DNA of 39,217 bases. It comes from a virus. The notes below the pieces were generated by a model. The model saw only the letters and a program-made list of their open reading frames with translations. It was not told the DNA's origin and made no database searches. The stretch is from the IMG/VR virus record IMGVR_UViG_3300032086_002529, positions 1 through 39,217 of that record. One strand, 5' to 3'. Both the position numbers and the translations under genes were made by a program. Each line of letters starts with the position of its first letter. The first letter of the stretch is position 1. This document shows positions 1 to 7,159 of this stretch, one piece after another.

Positions 1-91
1 CGTTTGAAGCGTTTATCAATTCCTCAGCCTTTACGCCACAGGGGTATTCACGTTTCTTGCTAGCGGCTGACGCATTAGCCGACCTAAATGA
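1..91. repeat. Terminal direct repeat, left copy (circular closure)
   Basis: This 91-base stretch is identical to the last 91 bases of the window. Joining the two copies restores one uninterrupted tape measure reading frame, so this is the overlap of a circular assembly (unit length 39,126 bp). It is most simply explained by a circularly permuted or circular genome cut at an arbitrary point, and is not evidence for a physical phage end. Confidence 0.97.
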
Positions 92-656
92 AGTCACGCA
101 AGAAGTCGATGACTCAGGCGCGTTGAAGTCTATTACGGACTTTGTGCGTGATTTGATGGGGTTAGCAGCCGACGGAACACAGACGCTAGCAAGTGCAAAA
201 GCCGCTTATGATCAGGCTTTAACGGCTAGCTTAGCGGGTGACGATGAGGCGTTGGGTAAGCTATCCTCCTATGCCGACAACTATCTAAAAATAGCCGCTA
301 ATAGTTTATCAACCTCCGCACAGCTTGCAGGCGTTCGTGCCAATGTGATTGGTGACTTAACAGGTTTAACTGGTTCTATTCCCGCTTATGCCAATGGTAC
401 GAGTAATCATTCAGGCGGCTGGGCTATGGTTGGAGAGCGTGGAGCCGAGCTGGTGAATTTGCCTACTGGTTCCAGCGTGACTACTGCGAGCAATACTGCT
501 AAAATGCTTGATAACTCAAATCTATTAGATGCGGTGAATCAATTGATTAACATAATGCAGACAGGACAGTATGAAATTGCGAAAGCCGCGAAAGACTCGT
601 ATAAGATTTTCAACGGCTGGAACAAAATTGGCTTGCCTGCGGAGCGTGTGATATGA
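1..656 (+). CDS. Tail tape measure protein, C-terminal part (continued from 36174)
   Basis: C-terminal end of the tape measure gene, in frame from position 3 to the TGA at 654-656. The visible part includes a typical tape measure tail end: an Ala/Leu-rich helix, then a Gly/Asn segment (YANGTSNHSGGWAMVGERG) of the kind often seen near the C-terminus of these proteins (ANGG-H-G-VGE-GPE-like). Its stop overlaps the next start as ATGA, so the following tail gene is translationally coupled. The internal TTG at 57 is not a start; the frame is open upstream. Confidence 0.92.
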   Translation, partial: FEAFINSSAFTPQGYSRFLLAADALADLNEVTQEVDDSGALKSITDFVRDLMGLAADGTQTLASAKAAYDQALTASLAGDDEALGKLSSYADNYLKIAANSLSTSAQLAGVRANVIGDLTGLTGSIPAYANGTSNHSGGWAMVGERGAELVNLPTGSSVTTASNTAKMLDNSNLLDAVNQLINIMQTGQYEIAKAAKDSYKIFNGWNKIGLPAERVI

Positions 657-1573
657 GAGTTGCTAAGCCAGTAATGGATATAAGCAAAGGCACTGGGGTG
701 GTGGGCGCTACGCTCCCCGCTCTTTTATCGTCTACTGTAGTCAATACCGTGGCGGATTGGGACGTTACAACCGCTTATACAACGGGCGATGAGGTCGTTT
801 ACGGTTTTTATGTATGGATTGCAGCGAGTCCGTCAACGGGTGAAATACCGTCCGATTCGAATACCGCAAACTGGACTAAAAAACGTGCAAGCAACTATTA
901 TGCCATGTTTGACGGTACAACGAATAACCGCTCTATCCACGTCGGGTCAAACTTCGTTGTGGAGATCAGCGCACAGGGTGTGAACTCATTAGGGTTCTTC
1001 TCTGTTTATGCAACCAGTATTGACGTGTTGATGACCGATCCGACCGCAGGCGTTGTGTATAACGAAACGCTTGCGCTCAATATCAACAGCGAGGGCGTGA
1101 CGGACGGTTGGACTTACTTTTTCTTGCCGATACCAGAAGAGGGCACGACGGTTGACCGTGTGTTATTGAACTTGCCTCCCTACCCTAACGCCACTATACA
1201 GATCACGTTCAATGCTGCGACTAACGCCTATATCGGCATGTTGGCAGCGGGCACAACTCGTGATTTAGGCATGGCCAACTTCGGCACATCGGTTTCGATC
1301 AATGACTTTTCGACAAAAGAAACCAACCAGTTTGGTGATGCAACCGTCGTTGAGCGGGTGTTTACTAAGAACGTTGATTACGATGTGACAATGAAAACAG
1401 GCTTAGTTGAATCAGCACAGAATTTGTTGTCTTCGTATCGCGCAACGCCTTGTATGTGGATAGGTGACGAGAATAGAGGCTCAACCATCATTTACGGGTT
1501 TATAGACGATTTTGACTTGGTGCTGTCCAACTGGACCACATCAAGCCTATCATTAAAAATAGAGGGTTTATAA
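653..1573 (+). CDS. Distal tail / tail tip protein (unknown family)
   Basis: A 306-residue protein directly behind the tape measure gene with an ATGA overlap, the position where siphoviruses encode distal tail or baseplate hub parts. Residues about 33-75 form an aromatic-rich segment (WDVTTAYTTGDEVVY..., later ANWTKK) resembling the small carbohydrate-binding modules (CBM5/12-like) found in phage tail proteins. The rest looks beta-rich, including GSTIIYGFIDDFDL near the end. Role by position: tail tip assembly, perhaps glycan contact. I do not recognise the exact family, and the sugar-binding idea is inference from the Trp/Tyr spacing. Confidence 0.7.
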   Translation: MRVAKPVMDISKGTGVVGATLPALLSSTVVNTVADWDVTTAYTTGDEVVYGFYVWIAASPSTGEIPSDSNTANWTKKRASNYYAMFDGTTNNRSIHVGSNFVVEISAQGVNSLGFFSVYATSIDVLMTDPTAGVVYNETLALNINSEGVTDGWTYFFLPIPEEGTTVDRVLLNLPPYPNATIQITFNAATNAYIGMLAAGTTRDLGMANFGTSVSINDFSTKETNQFGDATVVERVFTKNVDYDVTMKTGLVESAQNLLSSYRATPCMWIGDENRGSTIIYGFIDDFDLVLSNWTTSSLSLKIEGL

Positions 1574-1574
1574 T

Positions 1575-2969
1575 ATGGCAGCGCCATTGATTACCGCAAT
1601 AACGACAGTCCCGAACAGGGGAAACGCAACAAACCAAGCGTCGTTCTCAAACGATGTTGATACTTTTTTTAGCGAAGTCAACGGCTTTCAAACAGAAGCC
1701 AACGCACAGGCGCAATACCTTGACGGTGTAGCAGCACAAGTTGATGCGAGCGAAGCCGCTGCGGCCGCGAGTTCGTTAGAGTCCGCAGGCTACGCAGGCA
1801 CAGCCATAGACGCCCGTGATGCCGCCATCAGTTCATCTGTCTACAAAGGCACTTGGGAAGGCAAAACTGGGGCGGGCGTAATAGGTGAATCTTACAGCTA
1901 TCAAGGCTCGTACATTTACCGACTAAACGTAAACCTCGCTAACCTGTCAACAAGCGTACCATCGCCAACAAATACAGATTGGCAGCTTATTAACGTGGTG
2001 CCGTTTGAAGCACCCTGTAAAGCCACACTAGACCTAGACTTTGCCAATCAAGATTTTACAATCTACGACAAATTAGGCGGGTTTGTTAAGCGCCCGCTAG
2101 CCGACATCGTTAGCCAAGGCCGAGCCACAGCAGGCACTAGCACAGACGCGATTGGTGGTGTTACCGAGTTTGCAGCGGGTGAAAACCGTTTTGAATTTGA
2201 TCCTGTCACGGGTGAGGCGCTGGGGTATTTGTCTGAAGAATCCAGAACACGATTAAACACAATTTACATTACACCAACGGCTAACGAGAATATTACAACA
2301 ACCGCGCAGAGCTACACAATTTCGATGTGGGGCGCTGGCACAATTACGCTCAGCGGGACGTATAGCGGAACTTTAGTGGGCGTTGATGAGTTCACAAGAG
2401 TGACGCTAACGTTCACAGCAGCAGCGGGGGCTTTAACGTTAGCATACAGCGGGGCTTGCTTAAACGTGCAACTAGAAGCAGGGGCGTTTGCTACAAGTTT
2501 AGTTTTAGGTGCAGAAGGTACGGCGATTACACGGGATACCGACTCTATTACTCGCACACTTGGGCAGGAGTGGAACTCGAACGAGGGGACGTTTGTTGTT
2601 GATGTGGACATATTTAGAATACCAAACACAGGTGCAGGATTGATTTCATTTGAGGGATCGTTTGCATCTTGGCTTTTCATCGGCAGCACAACAAATCAGA
2701 TTCGCATGTTTGATGGCTTATCAACATCTAATGCTGGTTTTGATCTGGGCAGTACAAATTCACTAAGGATTGCCGCAAGTTCAACTAAAAATTTAATGAG
2801 TTTTGCGGTAAATGGAGTCTTTATTGATCAGTCACCAACATCAGGAGGGCTACTAAGTCAAAGCGCATTTACGATTCCATCGGGCAATATTTCTAAATTT
2901 AAGGAGGTCATATACTACCCCCGCGCATTTGACGCACTCACTCTACAACGACTATCGAGGATTCAATAA
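1575..2969 (+). CDS. Tail fibre-like protein with C-terminal lectin-like domain
   Basis: A 464-residue structural protein. The first ~90 residues are Ala/Gln-rich with heptad-like spacing (FSNDVDTFFSEVNGFQTEAN..), typical of the tail-attached coiled-coil part of phage fibres. Residues ~95-140 (YKGTWEGKTG... NTDWQLI) form an aromatic carbohydrate-module-like repeat. The C-terminal ~130 residues (from GTFVVDVDIFRIPNTGAGLI to the final LQRLSRIQ) have the pattern of a concanavalin/LamG-like jelly roll that ends in a YYPRAF..LQ.L motif, common in phage receptor-binding proteins. It starts one base after the previous stop, and the next gene overlaps by one base (TAATG). Probable host-recognition protein. 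Confidence 0.75.
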   Translation: MAAPLITAITTVPNRGNATNQASFSNDVDTFFSEVNGFQTEANAQAQYLDGVAAQVDASEAAAAASSLESAGYAGTAIDARDAAISSSVYKGTWEGKTGAGVIGESYSYQGSYIYRLNVNLANLSTSVPSPTNTDWQLINVVPFEAPCKATLDLDFANQDFTIYDKLGGFVKRPLADIVSQGRATAGTSTDAIGGVTEFAAGENRFEFDPVTGEALGYLSEESRTRLNTIYITPTANENITTTAQSYTISMWGAGTITLSGTYSGTLVGVDEFTRVTLTFTAAAGALTLAYSGACLNVQLEAGAFATSLVLGAEGTAITRDTDSITRTLGQEWNSNEGTFVVDVDIFRIPNTGAGLISFEGSFASWLFIGSTTNQIRMFDGLSTSNAGFDLGSTNSLRIAASSTKNLMSFAVNGVFIDQSPTSGGLLSQSAFTIPSGNISKFKEVIYYPRAFDALTLQRLSRIQ

Positions 2970-3268
2970 TGTCTATTCATATTATCGGAAAAATCACTAA
3001 CAGTATCCTAACTGACGATCCAGAAGTGTTTATAATAGAAACACTAGACGGCTATCACGTTGCATCTACTGAACAGATAGAGGGATGGGAATCATTCGAA
3101 ACAACGTATGATCAGGTAGATCCTGAGAGCGGGGAGACGATTAAGAAATCACCCCCTATGCAGTTTTACGGGGTTGAGACGTTTTACTATAAATTTAATG
3201 ACGAGCAGCATTATAAAGATGTTGCTGGGATTGTCGATGAGCTAGATGGCGAGGTGAGCTATGAGTAA
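2969..3268 (+). CDS. Small acidic protein of the tail fibre cluster
   Basis: A 99-residue acidic protein with no recognised family. Its start is coupled to the fibre gene by TAATG, and the following gene starts inside it. The sequence is mixed alpha/beta with clusters of aromatic residues (FYGVETFYYKFNDEQHY). By position it could be a fibre chaperone or small tail adaptor; that is inference only. Confidence 0.6.
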   Translation: MSIHIIGKITNSILTDDPEVFIIETLDGYHVASTEQIEGWESFETTYDQVDPESGETIKKSPPMQFYGVETFYYKFNDEQHYKDVAGIVDELDGEVSYE

Positions 3269-3836
3269 TATTATTTCAACAGCAGTGAGCAAAACGCTAA
3301 ATGTTGTGTTAGCCCAAGGGTCGGCAATATTCACAAACAGCACCAATAATATAGCTCTGACTGGTATTGGTAGAGACGTTGAAGTCGGCGACGTTATTCA
3401 AATTAGTGGGGCCGCTAACGCTAAAAACAATTCCGAATTTACAGTTGAAGTTATCACAGATGATAGCAATGTCATTGTGAATCAGCCGCACGCAGGCGGA
3501 ACAACATCAAAATCACTTGTTAGCGAAACCGCTGAAGTTACCGTTAAATTGCTGTGTAAATGGTATTTAGCGAGCGAATCTCTCGGCAGAGGATTGGTTG
3601 AAATGCCACTGCCAGCATCAGGCAATCCTCAAGAAAATAACACGGGGCGCGGTGTTTTGATTTATGCTAGAGCGGCGTCATCATCTACATTGAACCTCAA
3701 TGTAGATACCGTAAATCTTCTTGGAGCGGTAACGCTTAACAACATAGCTTCTACATTAACTATGATTATCCCTGCCGGATCTCAATATAATCTGACGTAC
3801 ACTGGAGTTATAAATTCATACACTCAAATAAGATAA
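3261..3836 (+). CDS. Putative virion protein, beta-rich (tail fibre cluster)
   Basis: A 191-residue protein beginning 8 bases inside the preceding gene, with a GAGGTGA ribosome site. Composition is Ser/Thr/Asn/Val-rich without Cys clusters. The N-terminal ~80 residues (GSAIFTNSTNNIALTG.. VGDVIQISG) look like a small beta-barrel/OB-like tail module, and the C-terminal half resembles a beta-sandwich. It is the last gene before the lysis genes. A fibre tip or virion decoration role is inferred from neighbours and composition only. Confidence 0.6.
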   Translation: MSNIISTAVSKTLNVVLAQGSAIFTNSTNNIALTGIGRDVEVGDVIQISGAANAKNNSEFTVEVITDDSNVIVNQPHAGGTTSKSLVSETAEVTVKLLCKWYLASESLGRGLVEMPLPASGNPQENNTGRGVLIYARAASSSTLNLNVDTVNLLGAVTLNNIASTLTMIIPAGSQYNLTYTGVINSYTQIR

Positions 3837-3865
3837 TATGCTGATTTAATAAAATTGACAGCATA
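3837..3865 (+). other. Inverted repeat between tail and lysis genes
   Basis: Perfect 7-bp arms TATGCTG and CAGCATA separated by 15 AT-rich bases, directly after the stop of the last tail gene. There is no U-run, so it is not a classical terminator. It could be an mRNA processing or stability hairpin. Confidence 0.4.
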
Positions 3866-3875
3866 AGGAGGCGTT

Positions 3876-4043
3876 ATGGAGTATCTTATCTATCTGGCTA
3901 TCGGTTGGGGAGTGAATGTAGGATTAAACTCAATGTTCTTCAATGATCCGCCCCCACCGCCGCAGCATAAGATTTGCTACGAGGTAGTAAACGAGGGAAA
4001 AACGCTCGTGCCGTATGAGTGCGTGGGAGGGAAATCAGAATGA
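3876..4043 (+). CDS. Small membrane-associated protein before the endolysin
   Basis: A 55-residue protein with a strong ribosome site (AAGGAGG, 6 bases upstream). It has a hydrophobic N-terminal segment (YLIYLAIGWGVNVGL), then FFNDPPPPPQ and a short polar C-terminal part with two Cys. Its stop overlaps the endolysin start as ATGA, which strongly supports that it is translated. Its place in the lysis cluster suggests a holin-like or spanin-like accessory, but no lipobox or long periplasmic coiled coil is visible. Function unknown. Confidence 0.7.
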   Translation: MEYLIYLAIGWGVNVGLNSMFFNDPPPPPQHKICYEVVNEGKTLVPYECVGGKSE

Positions 4044-4585
4044 TCATCGAATCATTTATTGCGGAGCTAGAAGGGCGTAGTCTAACGGGCTACGTCCCGC
4101 ATCTCGATGGTGGTCCAGTTGAGTCAGGCGTTACGGTTGCGAGCGGCTTTGATATTGGGCAACGTAGCGTTGACGAACTAGATGATGCGTTTAGTTGTGG
4201 TTTAGCGGATAAATTGTCAAGGTATGTGGGTGCAACGGGCGGGGAGGCTGTGCAGATTCTCGCTCGTTATCCGTTGCGCATCACAGAGCGAGAGTGTGGA
4301 ATTATCAACGAGTTCGCACATACGCAAGCCGTTCAACGACTGTTAGACGATTGGCCTCGTTCTGCAATACCGTTCGAATGTCTCGCTGATGAGTGTCAAA
4401 CTGTGATCATGAGTGTAGCGTTTCAGTATGGTGATTTACCGACAAGGACGCCTAACTTTTGGCGACAAGTGACCACGGGTGATTGGGTTGGGGCGTTGCG
4501 GAATCTACGTGATTTTGGTGATGCTTATCCAACTCGTCGAAACAAAGAAGCCGATTTACTAGAGAAAAGGATGAGATCGTTATGA
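4040..4585 (+). CDS. Endolysin, pesticin/T4-lysozyme-like muramidase
   Basis: A 181-residue peptidoglycan hydrolase. I choose the ATG at 4040, with GGAGGG upstream and ATGA overlap with the previous gene, over an in-frame GTG-type extension from 4019. The N-terminus shows the pesticin-type catalytic pattern: ELEG with Glu11, GYVP at 17-20, then SGVTVASGFDIGQ with Thr32 and Asp38. The Glu, Thr, Asp set and the Thr-to-Asp spacing of 6 agree with what is known for pesticin. No signal peptide is visible, so export should depend on the holin gene that follows with an ATGA overlap. Confidence 0.88.
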   Translation: MIIESFIAELEGRSLTGYVPHLDGGPVESGVTVASGFDIGQRSVDELDDAFSCGLADKLSRYVGATGGEAVQILARYPLRITERECGIINEFAHTQAVQRLLDDWPRSAIPFECLADECQTVIMSVAFQYGDLPTRTPNFWRQVTTGDWVGALRNLRDFGDAYPTRRNKEADLLEKRMRSL

Positions 4586-5082
4586 GCTGGTTAAACAAAC
4601 TGAAAGATTATGCCCCGTCTATTGCCAGTGCGATATTAAGCGGTGGCGCAACACTTCCACAGTTAGCGTTAAAAGCTATCTCTGACGCTACGGGAATCGA
4701 TGTATCAAGTGAAGATAGTGCAAAAAATGTTATCGAATCAGCAACACCCGAACAAATGTTAAAAATAAAGCAGGCGGATAATTCTTTTAAAATTCGAATG
4801 CGTGAACTTGATAACGAGTTGACAGCCACAGAGCTAAAGGACGTTCAAAACGCTAGGGATAGTCACAAGCATTCTGCTATGCCGATGGTGATTTGTTTGG
4901 CTTTGACAGCTATGGTCACAATGGGAGCGGTAGGCCTTTTTACGCTTGATATACCGGACGAAAACAAAGAAATAGCTTATCTTTTGTTTGGTACGCTTCT
5001 TGCTAAGTGGGGTGATTCCATAGCGTATTGGGTGGGTACAACACGCAGCAGTGCGGAAAAATCAAGGGGTTTAGCTAAATAA
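4582..5082 (+). CDS. Holin, GTA_holin_3TM-like
   Basis: A 166-residue membrane protein matching the GTA-type/3TM holin pattern. The N-terminus is a hydrophobic-amphipathic segment (ASAILSGGATLPQLALKAI), a charged helical middle follows, then two membrane segments (~residues 99-120 and ~130-150), and the characteristic end AYWVGTTRSSAEKSRG. It should form the lesion that releases the endolysin. The start overlaps the endolysin stop (ATGA). Its last 8 bases overlap the end of a leftward gene, with no terminator between the converging units. Confidence 0.85.
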   Translation: MSWLNKLKDYAPSIASAILSGGATLPQLALKAISDATGIDVSSEDSAKNVIESATPEQMLKIKQADNSFKIRMRELDNELTATELKDVQNARDSHKHSAMPMVICLALTAMVTMGAVGLFTLDIPDENKEIAYLLFGTLLAKWGDSIAYWVGTTRSSAEKSRGLAK

Positions 5083-5332
5083 GATCCTCTGGGGCGTTTG
5101 GGTTTCGTTGTCTAAACTCAAACGCTTCACGCTTAGCCTTCTTTTCGGCTTCGCGGATCAGTCGGACTTGAGCATAAATACAGACAGCGGTTAAACACAA
5201 ACCCGCAATTGTGGCCACGGAACTAATATCCAACCAAGCCAGTGCACTCGTTGAACCGCCAATACTTGCGGCCACAGGTTTATTCTCTATCACTTTGATC
5301 GCTGCGTCTACGAGTCCACTGTTGTCTTTCAT
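5075..5332 (-). CDS. Small one-pass membrane protein, second holin candidate
   Basis: An 85-residue protein: polar N-terminus, Gly/Ala/Ser segment, one membrane span (about residues 34-58, SSVATIAGLCLTAVCIYAQVRL), then a strongly charged C-terminal tail (REAEKKAKREAFEFRQRNP). This arrangement occurs in small phage holins of the single-span type. It is the last gene of the leftward transcript and overlaps the rightward holin gene tail to tail by 8 bp. If it is a holin, the phage has one on each strand. It could equally be an antiholin or an unrelated membrane peptide. Confidence 0.65.
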   Translation of the reverse strand: MKDNSGLVDAAIKVIENKPVAASIGGSTSALAWLDISSVATIAGLCLTAVCIYAQVRLIREAEKKAKREAFEFRQRNPNAPEDLI

Positions 5333-5337
5333 GATGC

Positions 5338-5790
5338 CTAGCCCTTAATGCTTTGTAAATATGCACAGACGCGAGAAGGAATATTAGGCAGATAGATAAC
5401 ACCTTCAAAGTTTCCATTCCTCGTCGTCCATAAACTGAATATGAAGGTCATTATAATGCAATTGCCTGTAAAATTGTAGGGGTGCGGGTCTTGTCCATAG
5501 GTGTAGAGCAAAAAACCCCATAAATCTTGGTTAGCCATAAGCAAGAATAAGGCCATAAAGAGATTATTTTGATCTGTGCTCGGTAAATGCTTGAGGAAGT
5601 AGCACGCGCACAGGCAATATGCACCTAGGATGAGATAGTAATATTGGAATAAATACAGGGGTTCTTCGTTCGGTAGGCCGTACACGTTCCATTCGATGAG
5701 CATATACAGCAAGCACAGCGCCGCGCATATTCGCGTTCTTCTGTTCATTAAAAAAGCCGCAAAAGCGGCCATATAGTAGACGTTTTCCAT
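5338..5790 (-). CDS. Multi-pass membrane protein, unknown function
   Basis: A 150-residue, very hydrophobic protein with about four predicted membrane segments (near residues 4-14/20-38, 45-65, 75-97 and 108-122), rich in Tyr, Leu and Cys. No family recognised. Its start is coupled (TAATG) to the 17-codon gene upstream, and the small one-pass membrane gene follows 5 bp downstream. Membrane location and position beside the lysis genes suggest a lysis or exclusion role, but nothing in the sequence proves it. Confidence 0.65.
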   Translation of the reverse strand: MENVYYMAAFAAFLMNRRTRICAALCLLYMLIEWNVYGLPNEEPLYLFQYYYLILGAYCLCACYFLKHLPSTDQNNLFMALFLLMANQDLWGFLLYTYGQDPHPYNFTGNCIIMTFIFSLWTTRNGNFEGVIYLPNIPSRVCAYLQSIKG

Positions 5791-5843
5791 TATTTCTTAA
5801 CGACTTTCTTTTTGACGCCTTTTTTCTTGCCGCGATTTGCCAT
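5790..5843 (-). CDS. Lysine-rich 17-residue peptide
   Basis: A very short reading frame encoding MANRGKKKGVKKKVVKK, nine basic residues out of 17. It has a GGAG ribosome site 8 bases upstream, in the CTAACGGAG leader context also seen before other genes of this phage. Its stop overlaps the start of the next gene as TAATG. The coupling and ribosome site argue that it is translated; it may act as a peptide that binds nucleic acid or membrane, or serve only as a translational leader for the membrane protein. Confidence 0.6.
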   Translation of the reverse strand: MANRGKKKGVKKKVVKK

Positions 5844-6002
5844 GCTAGGTGCTCCGTTAGATAGAAGAATAGGTCATTTGCTTATCAGGCTGACCAGACC
5901 TTACCCCAATTATCAATAATCGCGTGCGCTCGTCAGTAGGAGGTAATATACCCTGAGTCATCGCTAAACACACGACCTGTGCCTTGGGGCAGCATTGTAA
6001 AC

Positions 6003-6078
6003 TGGTAGGCCTACGGGGAATCGAACCCGCGATCTAAGTGTTATGAGCACATTACTTTAACCATTAAGTTATAGGCCT
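6003..6078 (-). tRNA. tRNA with CAU anticodon (Met or Ile2), imperfect T-arm
   Basis: On the minus strand a cloverleaf can be drawn: a perfect 7-bp acceptor (AGGCCTA/TAGGCCT) with discriminator A and encoded CCA; D-arm ACTT-AATGGTTA-AAGT; anticodon arm ATGTG-CTCATAA-CACTT (one mismatch) with anticodon CAU; and T-loop sequence GGGTTCGATTCCC. The T-stem is irregular: with a 7-base loop two of five pairs fail, while an 8-base loop gives four good pairs. The A1:U72 pair argues against an initiator tRNA. It could be elongator Met, or Ile2 if C34 is modified to lysidine. Confidence 0.8.
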
Positions 6079-6385
6079 ATATAGTTTTAGGCAGACGCTT
6101 CACAGCGTGGAGAGCCTTGGTAGGTAAGGCTTATCTACCAGCCAGATATTATCACCGCCTTATCGTTGGTTTAACATCGACCTAGTTTTTACAAGTCTAG
6201 GAGCTTGATCAACTAATTATCGTCGCAGAAATAACCGCTCCGTAATTTGCCCACTGTCTCGTCGTTGTGATCCCGACCTTCATTACAGGGTGGACTCCCG
6301 CCTATAGGTTAGTCCCTCACTACAGGAATGCTGTGTTTACGACAGTAGGATTGTCAGCCAGACCGCAAAATTATGTTTTGAAAAA

Positions 6386-6465
6386 TGCTACAGAAGGGAT
6401 TCGAACCCATACGACCGAGAAGGTTGCGACCCTTAGCCCCGCCATGTGTAACCAATATCTGTAGC
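6386..6465 (-). tRNA. tRNA-like gene, non-canonical D-arm (apparent anticodon CGC)
   Basis: Minus strand. A perfect acceptor GCTACAG/CTGTAGC and a T-arm with consensus loop (GGGTTCGAATCCC) are clear. A stem-loop AAGG-GTCGCAA-CCTT has the form of an anticodon arm with U33 and would read CGC (Ala codon GCG). The stretch where the D-arm should be is too long (21 bases), with no obvious 4-bp stem, and the variable region is about 8 bases. CCA is not encoded. It is either a degenerate tRNA, an unusual phage tRNA or a tRNA mimic; the identity is uncertain. Confidence 0.5.
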
Positions 6466-6568
6466 ACTTATCAAAACACCCTACACTAACGCAGTAGGCT
6501 CGAAAGGGTGATTACAGGTTGCTTGATGTCTTTATAAAACGGCTCTCATCCGACTAACCTTATCGCGC

Positions 6569-6656
6569 TTTGAATTGGTGAATCGGCACCACACTGACCG
6601 ATTACATTACCATAGAGGCGCTTATCGCGTTACACCCGTTGATTCACCAAATCAAA
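6569..6656 (-). repeat. Long inverted repeat enclosing a tRNA-sized insert
   Basis: A 16-base arm at 6569-6584 (TTTGAATTGGTGAATC) is matched at 15 of 16 positions by the reverse complement of 6641-6656. The insert can fold further (CGGT/GCCG near the arm; GCGC-type pairs), giving a cloverleaf-sized RNA of about 72 bases between the inner arms. There is no TTCRA T-loop, so I do not call it a tRNA. It is preceded on the minus strand by the same 12-mer (GGGTGTTTTGAT) that precedes the tRNA-like element at 6386. Confidence 0.45.
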
Positions 6657-6756
6657 ACACCCCAGCTTTTAACGAGGCTAGGAACTCATCAACAACGTAA
6701 TTAAACCACACCTTTTATCATTTTTCTAATTCAAAATACTTATAAGCATTATAGGT

Positions 6757-7152
6757 TTACCAACCATAGCCGCGACTAGGGATTTCTAGGCCGCGAGGCA
6801 CAGCGTTCAACACTCGCACTTGATGGAACCATTCCGCCTCTTCGCGCTGCTTACGTCTAACACTGGGGCGTCGTTTGCGCTTAAAGCCGAATTGCTCGTT
6901 AAACTCGCGCGACCAGTTAGTTACCGTAGACCTTGCAACGCCAAACTTAATCGCGGTTTGTTCCACGGTATGCGTTTGCTTGTATTCTAGCGCCTCGCGG
7001 ATAGTCGCCATTGAGAACGTCGGCTTTTTAGAAGGTAGTCCTAAACGGTTGACTTCTCGCAACAGCTTACGCTTTGTGACGCCTAAAATTGATGCGATTT
7101 GTGCGCTGCTTTTTTCTGATTCCCATAGATGAATTATTTTGTTTGTGTCCAT
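6757..7152 (-). CDS. Helix-turn-helix DNA-binding protein (two HTH segments)
   Basis: A 131-residue basic protein. The start is the ATG at 7152, with GAGGG 5 bases upstream; a longer frame from 7185 is not favoured. Two HTH-like segments are visible: SSAQIASILGVTKRKLLREV near residue 17, and KQTHTVEQTAIKFGVARSTV near residue 55, the latter followed by TNWSREF. The C-terminus is very basic (GFKRKRRPSVRRKQ). The second segment resembles the first HTH of the next gene upstream (YRQTHGALETVEHFKIAPST..), so the two proteins look like paralogues with exchanged domain order. Likely a transcription regulator of this phage; target unknown. Confidence 0.75.
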   Translation of the reverse strand: MDTNKIIHLWESEKSSAQIASILGVTKRKLLREVNRLGLPSKKPTFSMATIREALEYKQTHTVEQTAIKFGVARSTVTNWSREFNEQFGFKRKRRPSVRRKQREEAEWFHQVRVLNAVPRGLEIPSRGYGW

Positions 7153-7159
7153 GTTACCC

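Larger units (their letters stand above)
5844..6756 (-). other. Structured non-coding region with tRNA and tRNA-like elements
   Basis: About 900 bp without a convincing protein gene. Besides the tRNA and the tRNA-like element listed separately, it holds several hairpins: 6118-6140 (TGGTAG/CTACCA, with inner TAA/TTA pairs), 6181-6201 (CCTAG/CTAGG), 6292-6315 (GGACT/AGTCC), 6320-6348 (nested CTA..CTGT/ACAGTAG), 6477-6510 (CACCC/GGGTG with inner CTAC/GTAG) and a long inverted repeat at 6569-6656. Two short leftward frames (20 and 24 codons) lack a well-placed ribosome site. The region lies in the middle of the leftward transcript, so it is probably transcribed with it. Confidence 0.6.

Noticed and set aside
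5906-5913. Tenth box promoter before the lysine-rich peptide gene
   Set aside because: AATTGGGG is present at a similar distance from the start, but the CAATT box and the -10 do not fit the consensus.
5933-5995. 20-codon leftward frame (MLPQGTGRVFSDDSGYITSY)
   Set aside because: No ribosome site upstream; not called a gene, although the sequence is protein-like.
6209-6283. 24-codon leftward frame (MKVGITTTRQ...)
   Set aside because: The only GGAG is 11 bases from the ATG and the frame lies across hairpins; evidence too weak.
6267-6464. 65-codon rightward frame in the structured region
   Set aside because: It runs antisense through the tRNA-like element, has no ribosome site and an unremarkable product.
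6569-6656. Third tRNA
   Set aside because: No TTCRA T-loop and no acceptable anticodon arm; kept only as an inverted repeat.
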